From Rhodamnia argentea (lineage: Eukaryota > Streptophyta > Magnoliopsida > Myrtales > Myrtaceae), in NCBI RefSeq assembly GCF_020921035.1, contig NC_063159.1:9650501-9714500 (forward strand): a stretch of DNA of 64,000 nt, read 5' to 3'. A program made the translations under genes and the position numbers. Below the pieces are notes generated by a model. The model did no database searches and had not been told where the DNA came from. It saw nothing but the letters and a program-made list of their open reading frames with translations. Positions 11,301 through 23,300 of the stretch are shown one piece after another. The stretch's first letter is position 1. Each line of letters opens with the position of its first letter.

Positions 11301-12696
11301 GTACTTTGAGAATTTTTGCAGTACGGATATTATTGGGTCAATTCTAGGTGTTGCTTTCGCGTGTAACTATTTCGCTTATTAGCTTGCTCTGACACAAGCG
11401 TGCGCGCTCTCTCTCTCTCTCTCTAGTATTTGGGCATCATCTTCTAGTGCAATGTCTTGCTTCTGCAGTAGGATCTGCATTGCCCAGAGGACTTATGTGC
11501 TGAGGATCTGAAGCAGTCAAAGAACATGAAGATTTATTCATGATTTCACAGAGAAAATAGAGCAATATTTTGCTACCAAGACAAAACAGAGCACTTTTTG
11601 GCTGAAGGAGAAGCACGAATTAAAAAAAACACACGAACTCTCCGAGGAATTGAAGGAGAAGGGGTTGCCGGAACAAGTGGCGCCCTCCTTGAGCTTGCCG
11701 GCCAGCTTCTCTGGAAGCACCCAAGCCCGACCGAAGAGTGCTGCAGAGTCCAATCAAGCGCGGGAGATTTGGGACACCACATGGAGAGCTCGTGTACCGA
11801 AACATGAGACTAAATTTGCAATTTGGTCCACCTGACTTCCGAGGATGAACCCAAATAAGAGCACCGGGGATCCGAGCATGACCACCGAGGTCTCAGGCCC
11901 GTGCAGTTGGAGACCTTGGTCCCGTACCTATTTCTCCGGTAGCCCGTACCCAAGTCACCAAAGCCCAAATAATTATTTTAAGAAAAAAATAAGAAGGCAA
12001 ATTTGCTTACCAAACAACGAAATTTTTTTTTAAATTAACGTCTTCGAAAATATTTTTTAGAAAGATCATATTTTTCATGAAACGAACGCAGGCTAAGTAG
12101 GTAAATCATCAGATAAGGACTTTTAAAGAGATTCGCTCTCATCTTGTGCGACTCGCACCGTCACCAATCCTGACCTTCCCAATCCGATTTGTTACCGTCG
12201 TCATCACCTATCGAGCTCTACGACTTGCTTCTTATAATAGAACAGGTATGACCACACAAAATCTAAAACAAAAGCGTCACGATGCATAATTGCAGATTCA
12301 ACATAAAAAGCACCGGCCAGAGCACAGATTTTTTTTTTTTCTTGGCAAAGTAGATTAACCAAGAGTGCCCTACCTAAAACAACCAAAAAATATGGATGAC
12401 AACTTCAATGAAACATTAATTTGAAAGTCATTACAAATGTCCCTTAAAAAATAAAAGATTAAAGAGGGAACAAATGCAGGGGACGAAAGAATCAATGAAA
12501 TATGAGAACAGCTTACAAACTTATCTGATGCACGCTAAGTATCTGCTACTCTAGTTCTATTATTGCTCTTTGCGGAAAAAAGAAAAGCTTAGGGATATAT
12601 CCTCATTTACACGGTTCATATACTGAGTATTGTCAATACAAGTAGGAAAACTTCTGTGTTGATTATTGGGATACATGATACTTTCTGCCTCGGCTT
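11301..12696. other. Gap between transposon remnant and METTL18-like gene
   Basis: It contains a (CT)n run at 11408-11424 and a GC-richer patch (11600-11900) that is open in several frames but matches no family I know. An AT-rich stretch near 11960-12095 (taccaaacaacg, then tcatgaaacgaacgcaggc) has the look of a DNA-transposon end. The 3'UTR of the methyltransferase gene reaches into the right end. Confidence 0.35.
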
Positions 12697-15600
12697 TTAC
12701 TTGAGAAAGAACTTCCATATATCTCTATCAGTCATCTCTTTGATGAGATGCACTCCGAAAATGCCGCCTTCATCAACCAAACTTCTAAGGTGTCTTGCTG
12801 CACTGTTGAAGCCAACATAATTCCTCTTTGTTGCCAAGTACACTACTCCATATGGAGGTCTCAAACACTGTTTTATCAAAGACATTAAAGACAGTAAATA
12901 AAATCACCTAAGATGGAAACATGAAAAAGAGCTTGGCAAGGAAGAACTTGAGAGGCAAACCACAGGACCAGAAAACATGCCCTTTCCAACATGTGGTAGG
13001 AGAAAGACGAGTCATGAGGATTTGGGCAGCGAGCACAGAGAAGATGGATTTACATAAAAAAAACATCCCATTCAGGTAGCCTAATGGAGGAAAAAAAAGG
13101 TACCATAAAGCAAACAAGTACCAACCTTTTTTAAAAGTGCATATAACTTCTTTAGAGAGGTTAATGAGTACGGAATCTCTGCCATCAAAATCACGTCATA
13201 ACCGCCATCTCCATGATCTGCCTCATTAGCCCTCTCCCATGCCCGGCTTCCCGAAAGCTTCCTTGAACGCCTAGAGGAGAACTCTTGCCCAACGATGCTT
13301 CCCTCCTGACTACTGCACCCATCCATAAAGTCCTCCTCTGAAAAGCTTAGACGCATTCCTGTGTTTGGTTCAGAACCTTCATTCCTTGCAACGGACAAGA
13401 CAGTGTGGAGTTCCTCCCAATCTCCCGCATAAAAATGCACAGATGGAGCAAGAGTTTGTCTTGATGGAGTCAAGGGGCTTTCTGGCTGTCGACTTTGCGC
13501 TTCCCTCGCTTGTTCAAGGGTGACAAGCACATTAGGTATGGTAGTGCAACGTATTGATTCTGCACTGAGATCTTGGAAGTGCACCGTGCAAGCACCCTGC
13601 AAAATAAGGTGAATGAGGTTTTCACCAAATCCAATTTAAATGCTTATATCTTTAGGTGAAGGGAGACATCAATGACAAATCCCGTTAACAAGCAATGCAG
13701 AATAGCCTTTAGCACCCTGTACGTCCAAACCTGAGAGAAACCATATGAAGGAGATACATTGAACAAAGAATATGGAACAATACCCATATTAAACTTCAAC
13801 AAGACATGAACAGAGCGTTGTGCAAACAGAAATGATAAGAAGAGCTATTTTATCTTAAGATGAATAATCATCAACAAAGAAACAATTTGCACAATCATTT
13901 GCTTTTCACTATAGGATTACATTTTATAAGAGAACTTGAATAGTCAAATATAATAAATCAGGGAAAGTAAAAAAAAAAGAGAGACCTCCCTATTGATCTG
14001 ATGACTACTTACATACCTTTATTTTTGCAAAAACTATTTATATATCTCTAGAAAAACCCCACATCAAAAAAGACCAAATTCCCCCTTTTTTAGTATTTTG
14101 GGTGAGTGTAAGAATTTCTGCAGATCGGCATTTTTGGAGAGAAAAATTCCATTTTCGTAAATCAGGATATAATGATGCCCTCTATCGGCAATCATTTGAC
14201 GGACTACTTTTGCGATGTCTGTCACATGAAGAAGCTCAGCAAGCCTTGCAAGAGGTACATGCTTTACTAATAAATAGGGGCATAGTATTACTGGTTTGCT
14301 GGGTTGGTTTTGCTCTCTACCTTCTCATAGGGGGATGGAAAGAAGAGAGGTCAACTGGAGTGGAAGCCAAACGAGGGGGCCAAAAAAATAAATTCTTGCC
14401 GTCTTTTGGCTTAAGAAGGCTGCGGTGATAATGAGGATCACTTCGGAACTCTAGGAGAATGGGCATTTTAGGGCGGGATCTAAAAGCTCTCCAACAAAAG
14501 TTGTCTCCATAGGTAAATCTCACACATATATGTGGTATTTTTAAAAGTAGAGGTGTGCAAGTGGTTATTAGGGGAAAGATGAGTTATGTCTTTTTATATT
14601 TTCTAATTAAAACCAATAAAAGGCAAGCCATCAAGGTGAAAAAATCATAGCAAATGGGGTCTTCCATGGTGAGTAGTAAATATATGCTTAAGTGGTGCTT
14701 GGAGCATACTCTGCGAGAATTCAACAGATCCAATGTTTGCAATATGAAGGGGGCTTTTCTAGTTATCTAGAATCTCATATGTCCTTGTGAGAGGTGATTC
14801 TTTAGGACTACTCTGTTAAATTTATTTACATAGATCAGGCATGACACATTGAAACATGACTCTAATACAATGTTCAGAGTCCAACCAAAAAACCTAAACT
14901 AATAGATGCAAAGTCCGTCGAACGATCGCGTCCATGATTACGCCTCTATGGAAATTCTCGTGCATATTCTTCCTCACACATGCTTCAGCAGGAAAAAAGA
15001 GGAAGTGATTTGACACATGCAATCAAACCTCTTTAGTGGTGTCAATAAATTATATTAAAAACATAGCACAACAAGAAATCTAAGACATGAGGTAGCTTAT
15101 GGAGAATTCAAGCTAATCGAATAATGTGAGCAAAGTCCCACATCAAGAAACTAAGGAGATATTTTGAGACTTATAATGGTCTGCGTTTCCTCTCTTGGCG
15201 CACTAGCTTTTCGGGATGTTCTTCCATCCCTTGCAATGCATCAAGAGACCATCTTTTTAATCCACTTGATCTCAATCTAGACTCCTAATGGCGGCCTCCT
15301 AGAAAGTACTTTATGCCATTTAAGTTTGACTAAAAGCTGATCAAAATAACAAACAATTAATTCCCCACATCAACAGATTACAGATGTAGTTACCCCATAT
15401 AAACATCATACAACGGGATGTACCTTCATGCAAGCAAATATCCCTGGAAGTCCGTAGCTGCAACCAAGCTGTAGATTCACAAAAACAAGAATTGATATTA
15501 GACAGCAGCCAGAAAACTTTGCTGAAATTTAACAGCTTATTCAAAAAGCTACTGTGACCTCAAAATCAGAATATGGCATAGAGGAAAGAACAAGAGAGTG

Positions 15601-16745
15601 AAAAGTGGAGGTAGCATCGAAATTATAAAGTTGCTACTATATCTTTTTCCCCTCCCTTCCAAAAGTGATACTCAAACAAACAGTTCGTTTATTTTGCTCA
15701 ACATTGAGAAGTTACATCTTTCTAAGCACTTAAGGCAATCTAGAGAATATCCACACAAGACCACCATATAGCTCAAACATACTTGGAAGTAATACCTCAA
15801 GTACCCGTTTGCCTCTAAAGCTCAGTTGTCCATCCCGAATCTCATGTTTAAGAACATTGACAAGATCAATAGAATTGTCCCAAGACTTCAAATACCCTGC
15901 AACCCAGACAAACACATGACTTCATGACACCAATATGAATTTTAATTTGGAACGAAGTTTATACATGTTGAGAATATGCCCAGTCAACTTCACAATTTTC
16001 CACATAAAGTGCATACCATCGGGTTTCGAAGATATCATTTCTGAGCCTGTGAACCCAATTATGTCAGCAACGCTAAGTCTTCCCTGTCATAATAACAAGA
16101 ACGTGTCACTATAATTTTCTTCAAACGCCCAAACAACGAACAACAACTTTGAGAATATTAGCAAAGTCGTAGCTCCATTCAAGTTATCCACCCAAGATAT
16201 TTTTCCAGGCACTAAAGCACACGGAAGAGATTAAGTTGTTCATAGTTTTGCGAGTTTACACGCGCATGAACTTCCCTAATGGAATTTGCGACCATATTCC
16301 TGAAAATATGAATATGCCCCTAACATGGTAGATAGCAACATACAAGGCTTGATACATTAAAGAAGTATTTAATGGACGCACCTTTAATAAGTGGTAGATA
16401 CCTACTAATCAAAAAAGAAAAATTCCATATATGTACCTTAAACATGGTAAGACCTTGCATGTCAACACTTTCTCCGGCATATTTGTAAGGATGAGTTGTC
16501 TGCACATTGGACAAGAAGAATATTCAGGTCTCATGAAGCATTAAAAGTGGATCTTCCTAAGTTCGCTGGTTGAATTCACTATCAGATATGCCAGAGACTG
16601 TAAACATTACCTTCGATGGAAGAATTTCCACAGCTGGAGAAGGCAGACCCAAGTCTCTTTCCGGAATAGATGGCACATTCTGACTACCACGGTCATTGGG
16701 CATGAACCCAGGTAAACACTGTGCAAGCAGGGATGGTGCACGCAT
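12697..16745 (-). CDS. METTL18-like histidine protein methyltransferase (7 coding exons, 350 aa)
   Basis: This is a seven-beta-strand SAM-dependent methyltransferase of the METTL16/18/21 group, close to Arabidopsis At2g43320. Human METTL18 methylates a histidine of ribosomal protein L3; the plant substrate is inferred. Exons on minus: 16745-16611, 16499-16437, 16083-16017, 15896-15796, 15468-15424, 13596-13126, 12867-12697 (1053 nt). Visible motifs are VLE-LGCSYGLPGIFA (SAM motif I, residues 120-134), VHFQDLSAE (post-I) and GGYDVILMAEIPYS, with C-terminal FGVHLIKEMTDRDIWKFFLK. Between the post-I and later motifs is a long plant-type insert rich in Ser and Arg (QSRQPESPLTPSR, SSRRSRKLSGSRAWERA). 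A 5'UTR intron is likely: acceptor CGCAG at 16757, best donor CAG|GTACGG at 17824, 1.07 kb. Intron 5 (15423-13597) is 1.8 kb and contains retroelement fragments. Confidence 0.9.
14102..14260 (+). mobile_element. Ty3/gypsy-type polyprotein fragment (RNase H to integrase linker)
   Basis: On the plus strand, opposite to the host gene, the translation reads ADRHFWREKFHFRKSGYNDA followed by LYRQSFDGLLLRCLSHEEA and QQALQEVHA. The L-Y-R-R-S-x-D-G-x-L-L-R-C-L-x-x-x-E-A-x-x-x-L-x-E-V-H-x signature is the linker before the integrase zinc finger in plant gypsy pol proteins. The match stops before the GxCGxH zinc motif. It lies within intron 5 of the METTL18-like gene. Only about 160 bp is recognisable, so this is a relic. 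Confidence 0.7.
14860..15240 (-). mobile_element. Possible LTR-retrotransposon end (LTR plus tRNA-Met primer site), degenerate
   Basis: Read on the minus strand, a TTGTATTAGAGTC motif (near 14861-14873) resembles the TGGTATCAGAGC primer-binding site complementary to initiator tRNA-Met. The adjoining sequence towards 15240 includes aaagtcccacatcaag and cttataatgg, phrases common in plant LTR promoter regions. I could not find a second LTR, and no pol reading frame accompanies it. It sits inside intron 5 of the METTL18-like gene. Confidence 0.35.
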
Positions 16746-16756
16746 TGTACCCTAAT

Positions 16757-17824
16757 CTGCGAGAACTGATCAGGACGAGATCAACCTATAAAAACCGATT
16801 TCATTAATTCACGTTGCAAAGTGATACCATAATCACAATCTAATCTTGATAAAGTAGAAGAACACAACTCAATCAATAAGACAAGGAGAAACGCGAGATG
16901 GACCGACATAAATTTAAATTGACTGCTCTAGCACACGAGGGTGTTACCTATTATCAATCACAAAAGAAACAGAAAAAAAAAAAAAAAAAAGGCCCAATGA
17001 TTCTTTCTCTTAATTTAAAAATGTTGTATCCGTTATCCAACAAAGGTATGGAGGAAAACCAACAAGCTGCGTCCAAGTCTCTGGTGAAGAGAGTTTCCAG
17101 GAGTCATGTATAGCCCAACCACGCATGATGTTATTCAGCAGCTGATTAAACAGTGAAATAAGGAACTCTAAAACTAGCCAATTGATGAAAGGTGAATCAG
17201 AAACCACCATGTTCCGGCAGCTAAAAGAATCAAATTGCTAGATATCAATACGGAACCGAACCGTATAGCTCACGCTTAGAAGAACATATCTTCATTCCAA
17301 GCCGAGACCCTAATATGAAGTGCTAGTGCGTATGGATAGCGGCAACACCGTCGAAATGCAAGCGTAACACACAATTGAACCAAATCAAGATGGAATGAAC
17401 GTCGCTTCCATTGCCGAAGCAATGAACTGATTCGGGTAAGCGAAACCTAAAACCTCGCCGCAAAACACGCTGAAAAAATCCTACCGTAACCCATTCAAGA
17501 GATCGAATAGCAGCAGCACAATCAAAGACGCCCGAATCACGCCAATCAAATGGAAATTCGACCTGCTTCGGATCGACAGACGGAGGAATCTGCGAAGAAC
17601 CACGCACCTACCACCACAATAAATGCCGCGAGCGTCTGCAGACTCGGCACAGAAAATCCCGAGCGTAAACGGAACAACCTCTCACGCGTCGCGAGTCAGA
17701 AGAATCCCGCGAATCGGGCAGTTTCCCGGAAAATGCCGATCGTTCTTCATCGCGGAGTCAAAAAGAATGGACCGCCCGACACGAGAAGAGAGTCACAGAG
17801 AAGCTTCGCTTCTTCGCTCCGTAC
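16757..17824 (-). other. Probable 5'UTR intron of the METTL18-like gene
   Basis: Minus-strand donor CAG|GTACGG and acceptor CTCGCAG frame this stretch, 12 nt before the ATG. It contains an A18-type run near 16974-16990. No coding exon fits inside. Inferred from splice consensus only; transcript data would decide. Confidence 0.5.
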
Positions 17825-18080
17825 CTGCACTGGCGCTACACTAGGAGGACGACGATTCCAATTCTCCGTATTCGACTGAACTGCCCTCATGGAGTCGCCG
17901 AAATCACGGCGATGACCGTAATGGCACTCAGGTAAATAAGGGAATAGAGGAGGGTATTTTGGAGTAGCAACGCTTTTTGGGATTAGTCAAGCGTGGGTCG
18001 GGTCGGCCTTCAAATTTGTTGACCGTGTAGAGCGGGGGGGAATTTTCCCGTCAACTCTCTCCGATTTTGCCACGTGTCGT
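17825..18080 (-). promoter_or_regulatory. First untranslated exon and proximal promoter of METTL18-like gene, with ABRE/G-box
   Basis: GC-richer than its surroundings, in keeping with a 5'UTR exon ending at 17825. A GCCACGTGTC element at 18069-18078 is a G-box/ABRE-type core (CACGTG) that bZIP and bHLH factors bind. Its use here is inference from position. Confidence 0.4.
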
Positions 18081-19900
18081 AGAGCGACGCTGTCAGCATT
18101 CTGCATGACGAAGTAGAATTGGATTTGGATTGATACTCGTGAACATTAATCCCATCCATTGCAAATTACATATTTTAATCACTAATATTGAGCCAGAGCT
18201 CGCCCCCCCTTCCATTGTGAGGTGGCGGAGGAGCACCAACTTCGATATTCTTTCTTTTATAGATTCATTTGCTTCCAACAATTTTTTGACTTTTTGGTAT
18301 TTTGACTAACTCTGATTTTTCATTTTCAATGAATTGATTCCATCTTTTCGTTCATAGCTCCTAGGCACTACGACGACGGTGATGGTTGACTAATAGGGCT
18401 AGGACAACGGTAGCTCCTCCTATAAATAGAACACGAGAGTGACAAGAATTATGATTTTTAAAGCCTTTTTATCGAGAACTAGAACCTAAATATGCAAGCG
18501 TATCTTTAGGGAGAAATGCAGCACACTTTTTTCCAATCTAGTACAACTATCACACCAATGCGTAAAGTCCATAGAGCATGCAATCTAAAATAAACAAACA
18601 CATGATAATCTAAACGCTAACACGGTCTGTCAAAGGAATCTTCGACTCAATATTGAACGGCTTTGACGGAAGCAACGGGGAATGTCATCCTCGGCCTTGG
18701 ATCTCGTGACGACGAAAGTGACCACTCGAGCCTTTTTTTCGCATGCTTTTCTTGAGCAACACTAACTTTACCGTTTGACACCACCGCGATTTAAAAATAG
18801 TATTGCCACCAGCGTCACCATGACCAATCTCAGCAACCATGCTAGTTTTCGTCGTGGCCATTGGTGGGAATTTGAAGTCGCCCACTAACCTAGTACTAAA
18901 ACTCGGAGCCGCCGCCACCACCGTTGCCGCCACTCGATGCTCGGCATACCGACACCGATTTGCCGGGCGACAGCCAAAGTCGTGGCCTTCAACACACTCA
19001 CCCCAACCTTCCCCTCCTTCTCTCTCTCCCTCTCTCCCTTTGTTTTCCTCCTCCTCCTTTCTCTCTAGGGTTTTTTATTCATATATTAATATTCATAATT
19101 TAGTTTTCTGCCGTTTCTATTTCCACGTCAGTAACTCTTGCCACATAAGCACTTCCATGTAATGTTTACGTGTACAGAATAAGAAAAACACGTGGTTCAG
19201 AAATTCGGTTGGACATAAAACAAATTCAAGCACCTAATTCAATATTTTGTGAAAGCTAAGGATTATGGCTAGGGGCATAGAAAGGAGCTAGGAACCATCC
19301 GGATGGCTTGAAATCGGATTGGATTGGTTCGAAATCGGTGATTCCTAAGGGAAATCGGATTGGTTCTCGGTTCCAAGTATGAAACCGCTCCCCCGTCCAT
19401 CCGGACCGATAATATGTAAAATATATTATTTAATTATAACTTTTAAAATAAACAAAAAATCTTAAATTTTAATTTGAAATTCGCTCATCTCGTTTCAAAC
19501 TCCCACTCTTACCCCGGTCTCCGCATCTCTGTCTCTCGACACACGACCTCGACTCCTATTGATTCACGACCTCAACTCTCAAATTCTATCGACTCATGGC
19601 CGCTCTTTAGAACGTTCATTGCCTCACTCTCAATTGCTTCCATTTGCTTGGTGGGATCAGTTTCATGAACCCACTTGAGAATCGACGATTCGATTCTCGA
19701 GTGGATTCGTGGAACCAACAGAGTTCCGATTTTAATTTTTTCGGAACTGACTTTTGGTGGGTGGTTGCCGCCTGGCCGGTTCATGAATAGGACCATCCAT
19801 CCACATCATGCTCATCCTTACGAATAATAAAATAAAGAAAAGAGAAAGTCGACATACATAGGCTCCTTAATGTTTTCGCGCCGACCTCACTCTGTCTCTT
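18081..19900. other. Intergenic region between METTL18-like gene and RRP43
   Basis: No gene is recognised. At 19260-19460 there is a patchy repeat with two aaatcggattggt units and a ccatccggatgg palindrome (19298-19309), probably a decayed transposon. The block 18900-19060 is CT-rich. Short ORFs in 18685-19160 are low-complexity Ala/Thr or Ser/Pro strings and are not convincing. Confidence 0.4.
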
Positions 19901-20372
19901 AACCTAACGTCTCCTGCCCTGCCCTGCCCGGCCCTTGTCCTTACACTTGCAGCTCTGTCTTCTCTCTCTGATTACTGGCGTCGGAGCTGGAATTCGAGCC
20001 TACAGGTAACCAATGGGTTTAATTCGGAGATGGGTGCTCAGTTCTGGAAAGACTCCAATTTTTACACTCTTTACTTGTATACGATATCTCCACCTGCTTG
20101 TTTTGGCTCTTAAACTGAGTTCTTCGTCGAAGCTTTTAACCTGCGTATGTCCAGTATGCTTGAGTAAAACCTGCTCAGACACGGGAAAAATACAAAACCC
20201 ATCCTTTTTCAGGAACCAGTTGCTCTTGTGGGTTGGGACGAATTTCTCTTTTGAGCAGTAAAATTTCAAATTTTAGTTATGAGTTGGGACTAATATTGGA
20301 TAAACCTTAATGGGTTTTGGTTTAATCACATTTCTCCTTGCCGGAAATCCCTATTTGTAGATACCCAGAGTA

Positions 20373-23300
20373 ATGGGGGCGCCAAATGCTGCTGGAGATT
20401 GGTCGTCGGAGATGGAGGTCGATGCTTTCAGACGCCTCTTCCCTCTTTGCTACTTTGAGCGGCATCTCTCCGAATCTATACGCCCCGATGCCAGACCCCT
20501 CAAAAGAGCCAGAGATACAATTGTGTCCCTCGGTCAGTTCGTTTAGCTTTGTTTATCTGGTGATTTGTTTTTCCCTCCTTCATCAAGCCCGCAATAGTTG
20601 TATTCCTCCTATATTTTGATTAGTATAAATAATGCAGGGGCTGTTGCATCCTCTGATGGGTCTGCGCTGGCAAAGATCGGTTCCACTGTGAGTTTTTTCC
20701 CTTTTCAGTCTTGTGTAAGATATGGCGCATGCCGAGGCACTCCTGCACTTCAGCATGTTCAGATTAATTGCATTGTATTTACTTGTAGCTGAACCAACAT
20801 ATAATTTCTATCCTTTTACTTTTCATTTGTTTTGCTGTTTAATTTTTACACAAGGATCCATTTAAGGTGGACATTAACTGTTATTCTTGTGGAAATCAGA
20901 TTGTTTGCTCTTTTACGAGTACATTTAATTAAAACACGCGCAATCTTATTTTCCACAGACAATGTTGGCTGCTATAAAAATGGAAGTCATGACTCCTTCT
21001 GTTGATTCGCCTGATGAAGGCAGTATAGGTAAGCAGCCATGTACCAGTCAATCAGTTTTCTTTTACTAGGGTTTCTTCTTCTTAAAGGTTATAGGCATGG
21101 ACGCCAGATGTAACTTTGTGTTATTTTCAGCGGTTGAGTTTCATATGCCCCCTATATGCTCTCCAGTTGTGAGGCCAGGTAGGCCTGCTGAAGTAGCACC
21201 TGTGATATCGAAGCAACTTTTTGACTCTTTATTAAGGCACGTGAAATTGGTAAAGTTTCTTTTTCGTTTTAGCTTGCTTTGACTTCTTGAATCTTTTATT
21301 TTTCTCCTGTTGCTTCAGCAGAAGGGTGATATGCTGCTAACAAACCTGGTTGCATGCCTTCTGCATATTTGCGGCCGTCTTGCTAATGTATACAATAAGC
21401 ATAAGTTGGATCCACCTTGTGCCTTTTGACTTTTTTAACTGAACTTTTTGCTTGTTTTCAGTGGGGAATATTTCACTGGTATACTAAAGGGGTGTGTAAA
21501 CATGTTACTCTTGGGTTGAAGCAAATTTTCAGAAAGTCACTTGATCATGTAGCAATAAGTCTCCACAGATTATGTGGAGTAGCACCAAACCTGCCCCTGT
21601 AAAGTCTGCTGCTAACTCTCAAATAAACAGAGTGGTATAGCTCTTAGAAAAGTTTACTGAAAGGCAATAAGACGGTTTGTGGTTGCTTAGACTCATATTT
21701 GGGATGAAGATTATGTGAAAAGTAACCTTGCTCTTGGTTACAGGAAAACGTTGATTTCTCTTTGCTCTGGCTTTCCTAGCGTGTTTCTAGTATTCATACC
21801 CAAATTCTAGACTAAAATTGGACCCTTTTTCAGTTGTTTCCTGAACGGAAGGGGGAGAAAAAACCAATCACTTTTTAAATGTAACCCCCACTTACTTCGT
21901 GGAGATATTGGCTCTACGCAGCTTCAATTTAGTTGCAGATACCTTTCGAGTAGACATGGAAGGGTTCCTATAGGTTCTACCAAGTCCAGATTCCCTTATA
22001 TTCACTTATGATCAATTTGTGTCACAAAATAACCCATAGGTTCAAAGGTAGTAGATTATCATCAGAGGATGCTGGTGGAGTTGATACTACATACCTTACT
22101 ACATTGGTCATAAGGTTTCCCTCAACTCCATGATTCATGCTTTCTTGTCTTCCTTTGGCAAGGACCTGGTCATTATGTCATTTGATTCACGGACAACTAT
22201 ATTGCCGTTTGTTAAAGCAATACATGTTTTTATGTGGCAATATCTTCTTGGGTCGTGCTGTTTAATAACCATCTTCTGGAATCAGTAATCATTTGGTTGT
22301 TGCAGCTCTGGGATGATTGATTTAAAGGAGCTATCCCTGGTCAAAGGAAAAGCAGCTTGGATGGCTTACCTGGTAATACTTCATGCAAGATGTTGTGATG
22401 TGTAACTTAGGATAAATCGCATATAGTGCAGGGTTTTCCCTTTAGCTGCATTTATCTTTGGACCTTGTGGCTGAGGGCAAGTTTTTGCCGAGAGAGCTAC
22501 TTCAATAAATACCATACATGTTGCCTCGGAAAGTTGTTGCTCAGGTTTACTTTTCATGTGTTGCAGGATATATATTGTCTTGATGCTGATGGAGCTCTTT
22601 TTGATGCTGCATTGCTTTCAGCAGTTGCTGCATTTTCTCATTGTAAGATGTTTCATCCTTCACATTTTAGAAGCTGACATGTTTGTTTAACTTGATTTTC
22701 GGCTTTCTTCTTCTTGCGTAGCCTATTTGCAACTTGGTTGATGACTTTTGTGAGTTGGTATAAAATGGATCATCAACATATTATATCCTGTGATCATGCT
22801 CCACGTTGCAGTTGTCTTATGATTGTAAAATATGTGCGACTTGCTTATGAATGTCAAATAACTCTATCTTAATAAATTGTTAGGGTGATTTGATTATGAA
22901 TGGACTTTAGCTGGACTGACTCGCATTTCAAAGAGATACTTGGTACAAATTGCTAACAGAGAAAAGCAATAAGAATGACCTAAGGCAGGAAGAGTTGCAC
23001 TTATCTCACTTGCCTTGGCTAAAGTCTATGATGATCAATAATTCTTCATTTCTCCTCATAGCCTGATTTCGAATCTGACGACGACTGCCATTGATGTTGA
23101 ACATTTCATGGTTTCTCATTTTTCTGCTAATAAAGGAGGATCCAGTTCAATAATCCTCTATTCTTCAACGAGATAGATAGGAGCAGTGCTCTTATTCAAA
23201 ATGCTCATGCAATCTCTTAATAAGTTAAAGGGCTTCATTGAAAATTCAAAAAGTCTTGGAATTCTACTGAACACCATCCTAGATGTTTGGATTTCCAGTG

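Noticed and set aside
11538..11835. Overlapping ORFs on both strands near 11.6-11.8 kb
   Set aside because: A GC-richer patch with few stops in any frame; none of the translations resembles a known family and there are no convincing splice signals.
13081..13602. 173-residue minus ORF as a complete gene
   Set aside because: It is exon 6 of the METTL18-like gene with a few intron codons at both ends.
17550..17879. 109-residue plus ORF upstream of METTL18
   Set aside because: It overlaps the probable 5'UTR exon and intron start on the opposite strand, is Arg/Ser-rich from GC bias, and matches nothing known.
18685..19162. Ala/Thr- and Ser-rich ORFs on both strands
   Set aside because: Low-complexity products of GCC-rich and CT-rich repeats; no start context or domain.
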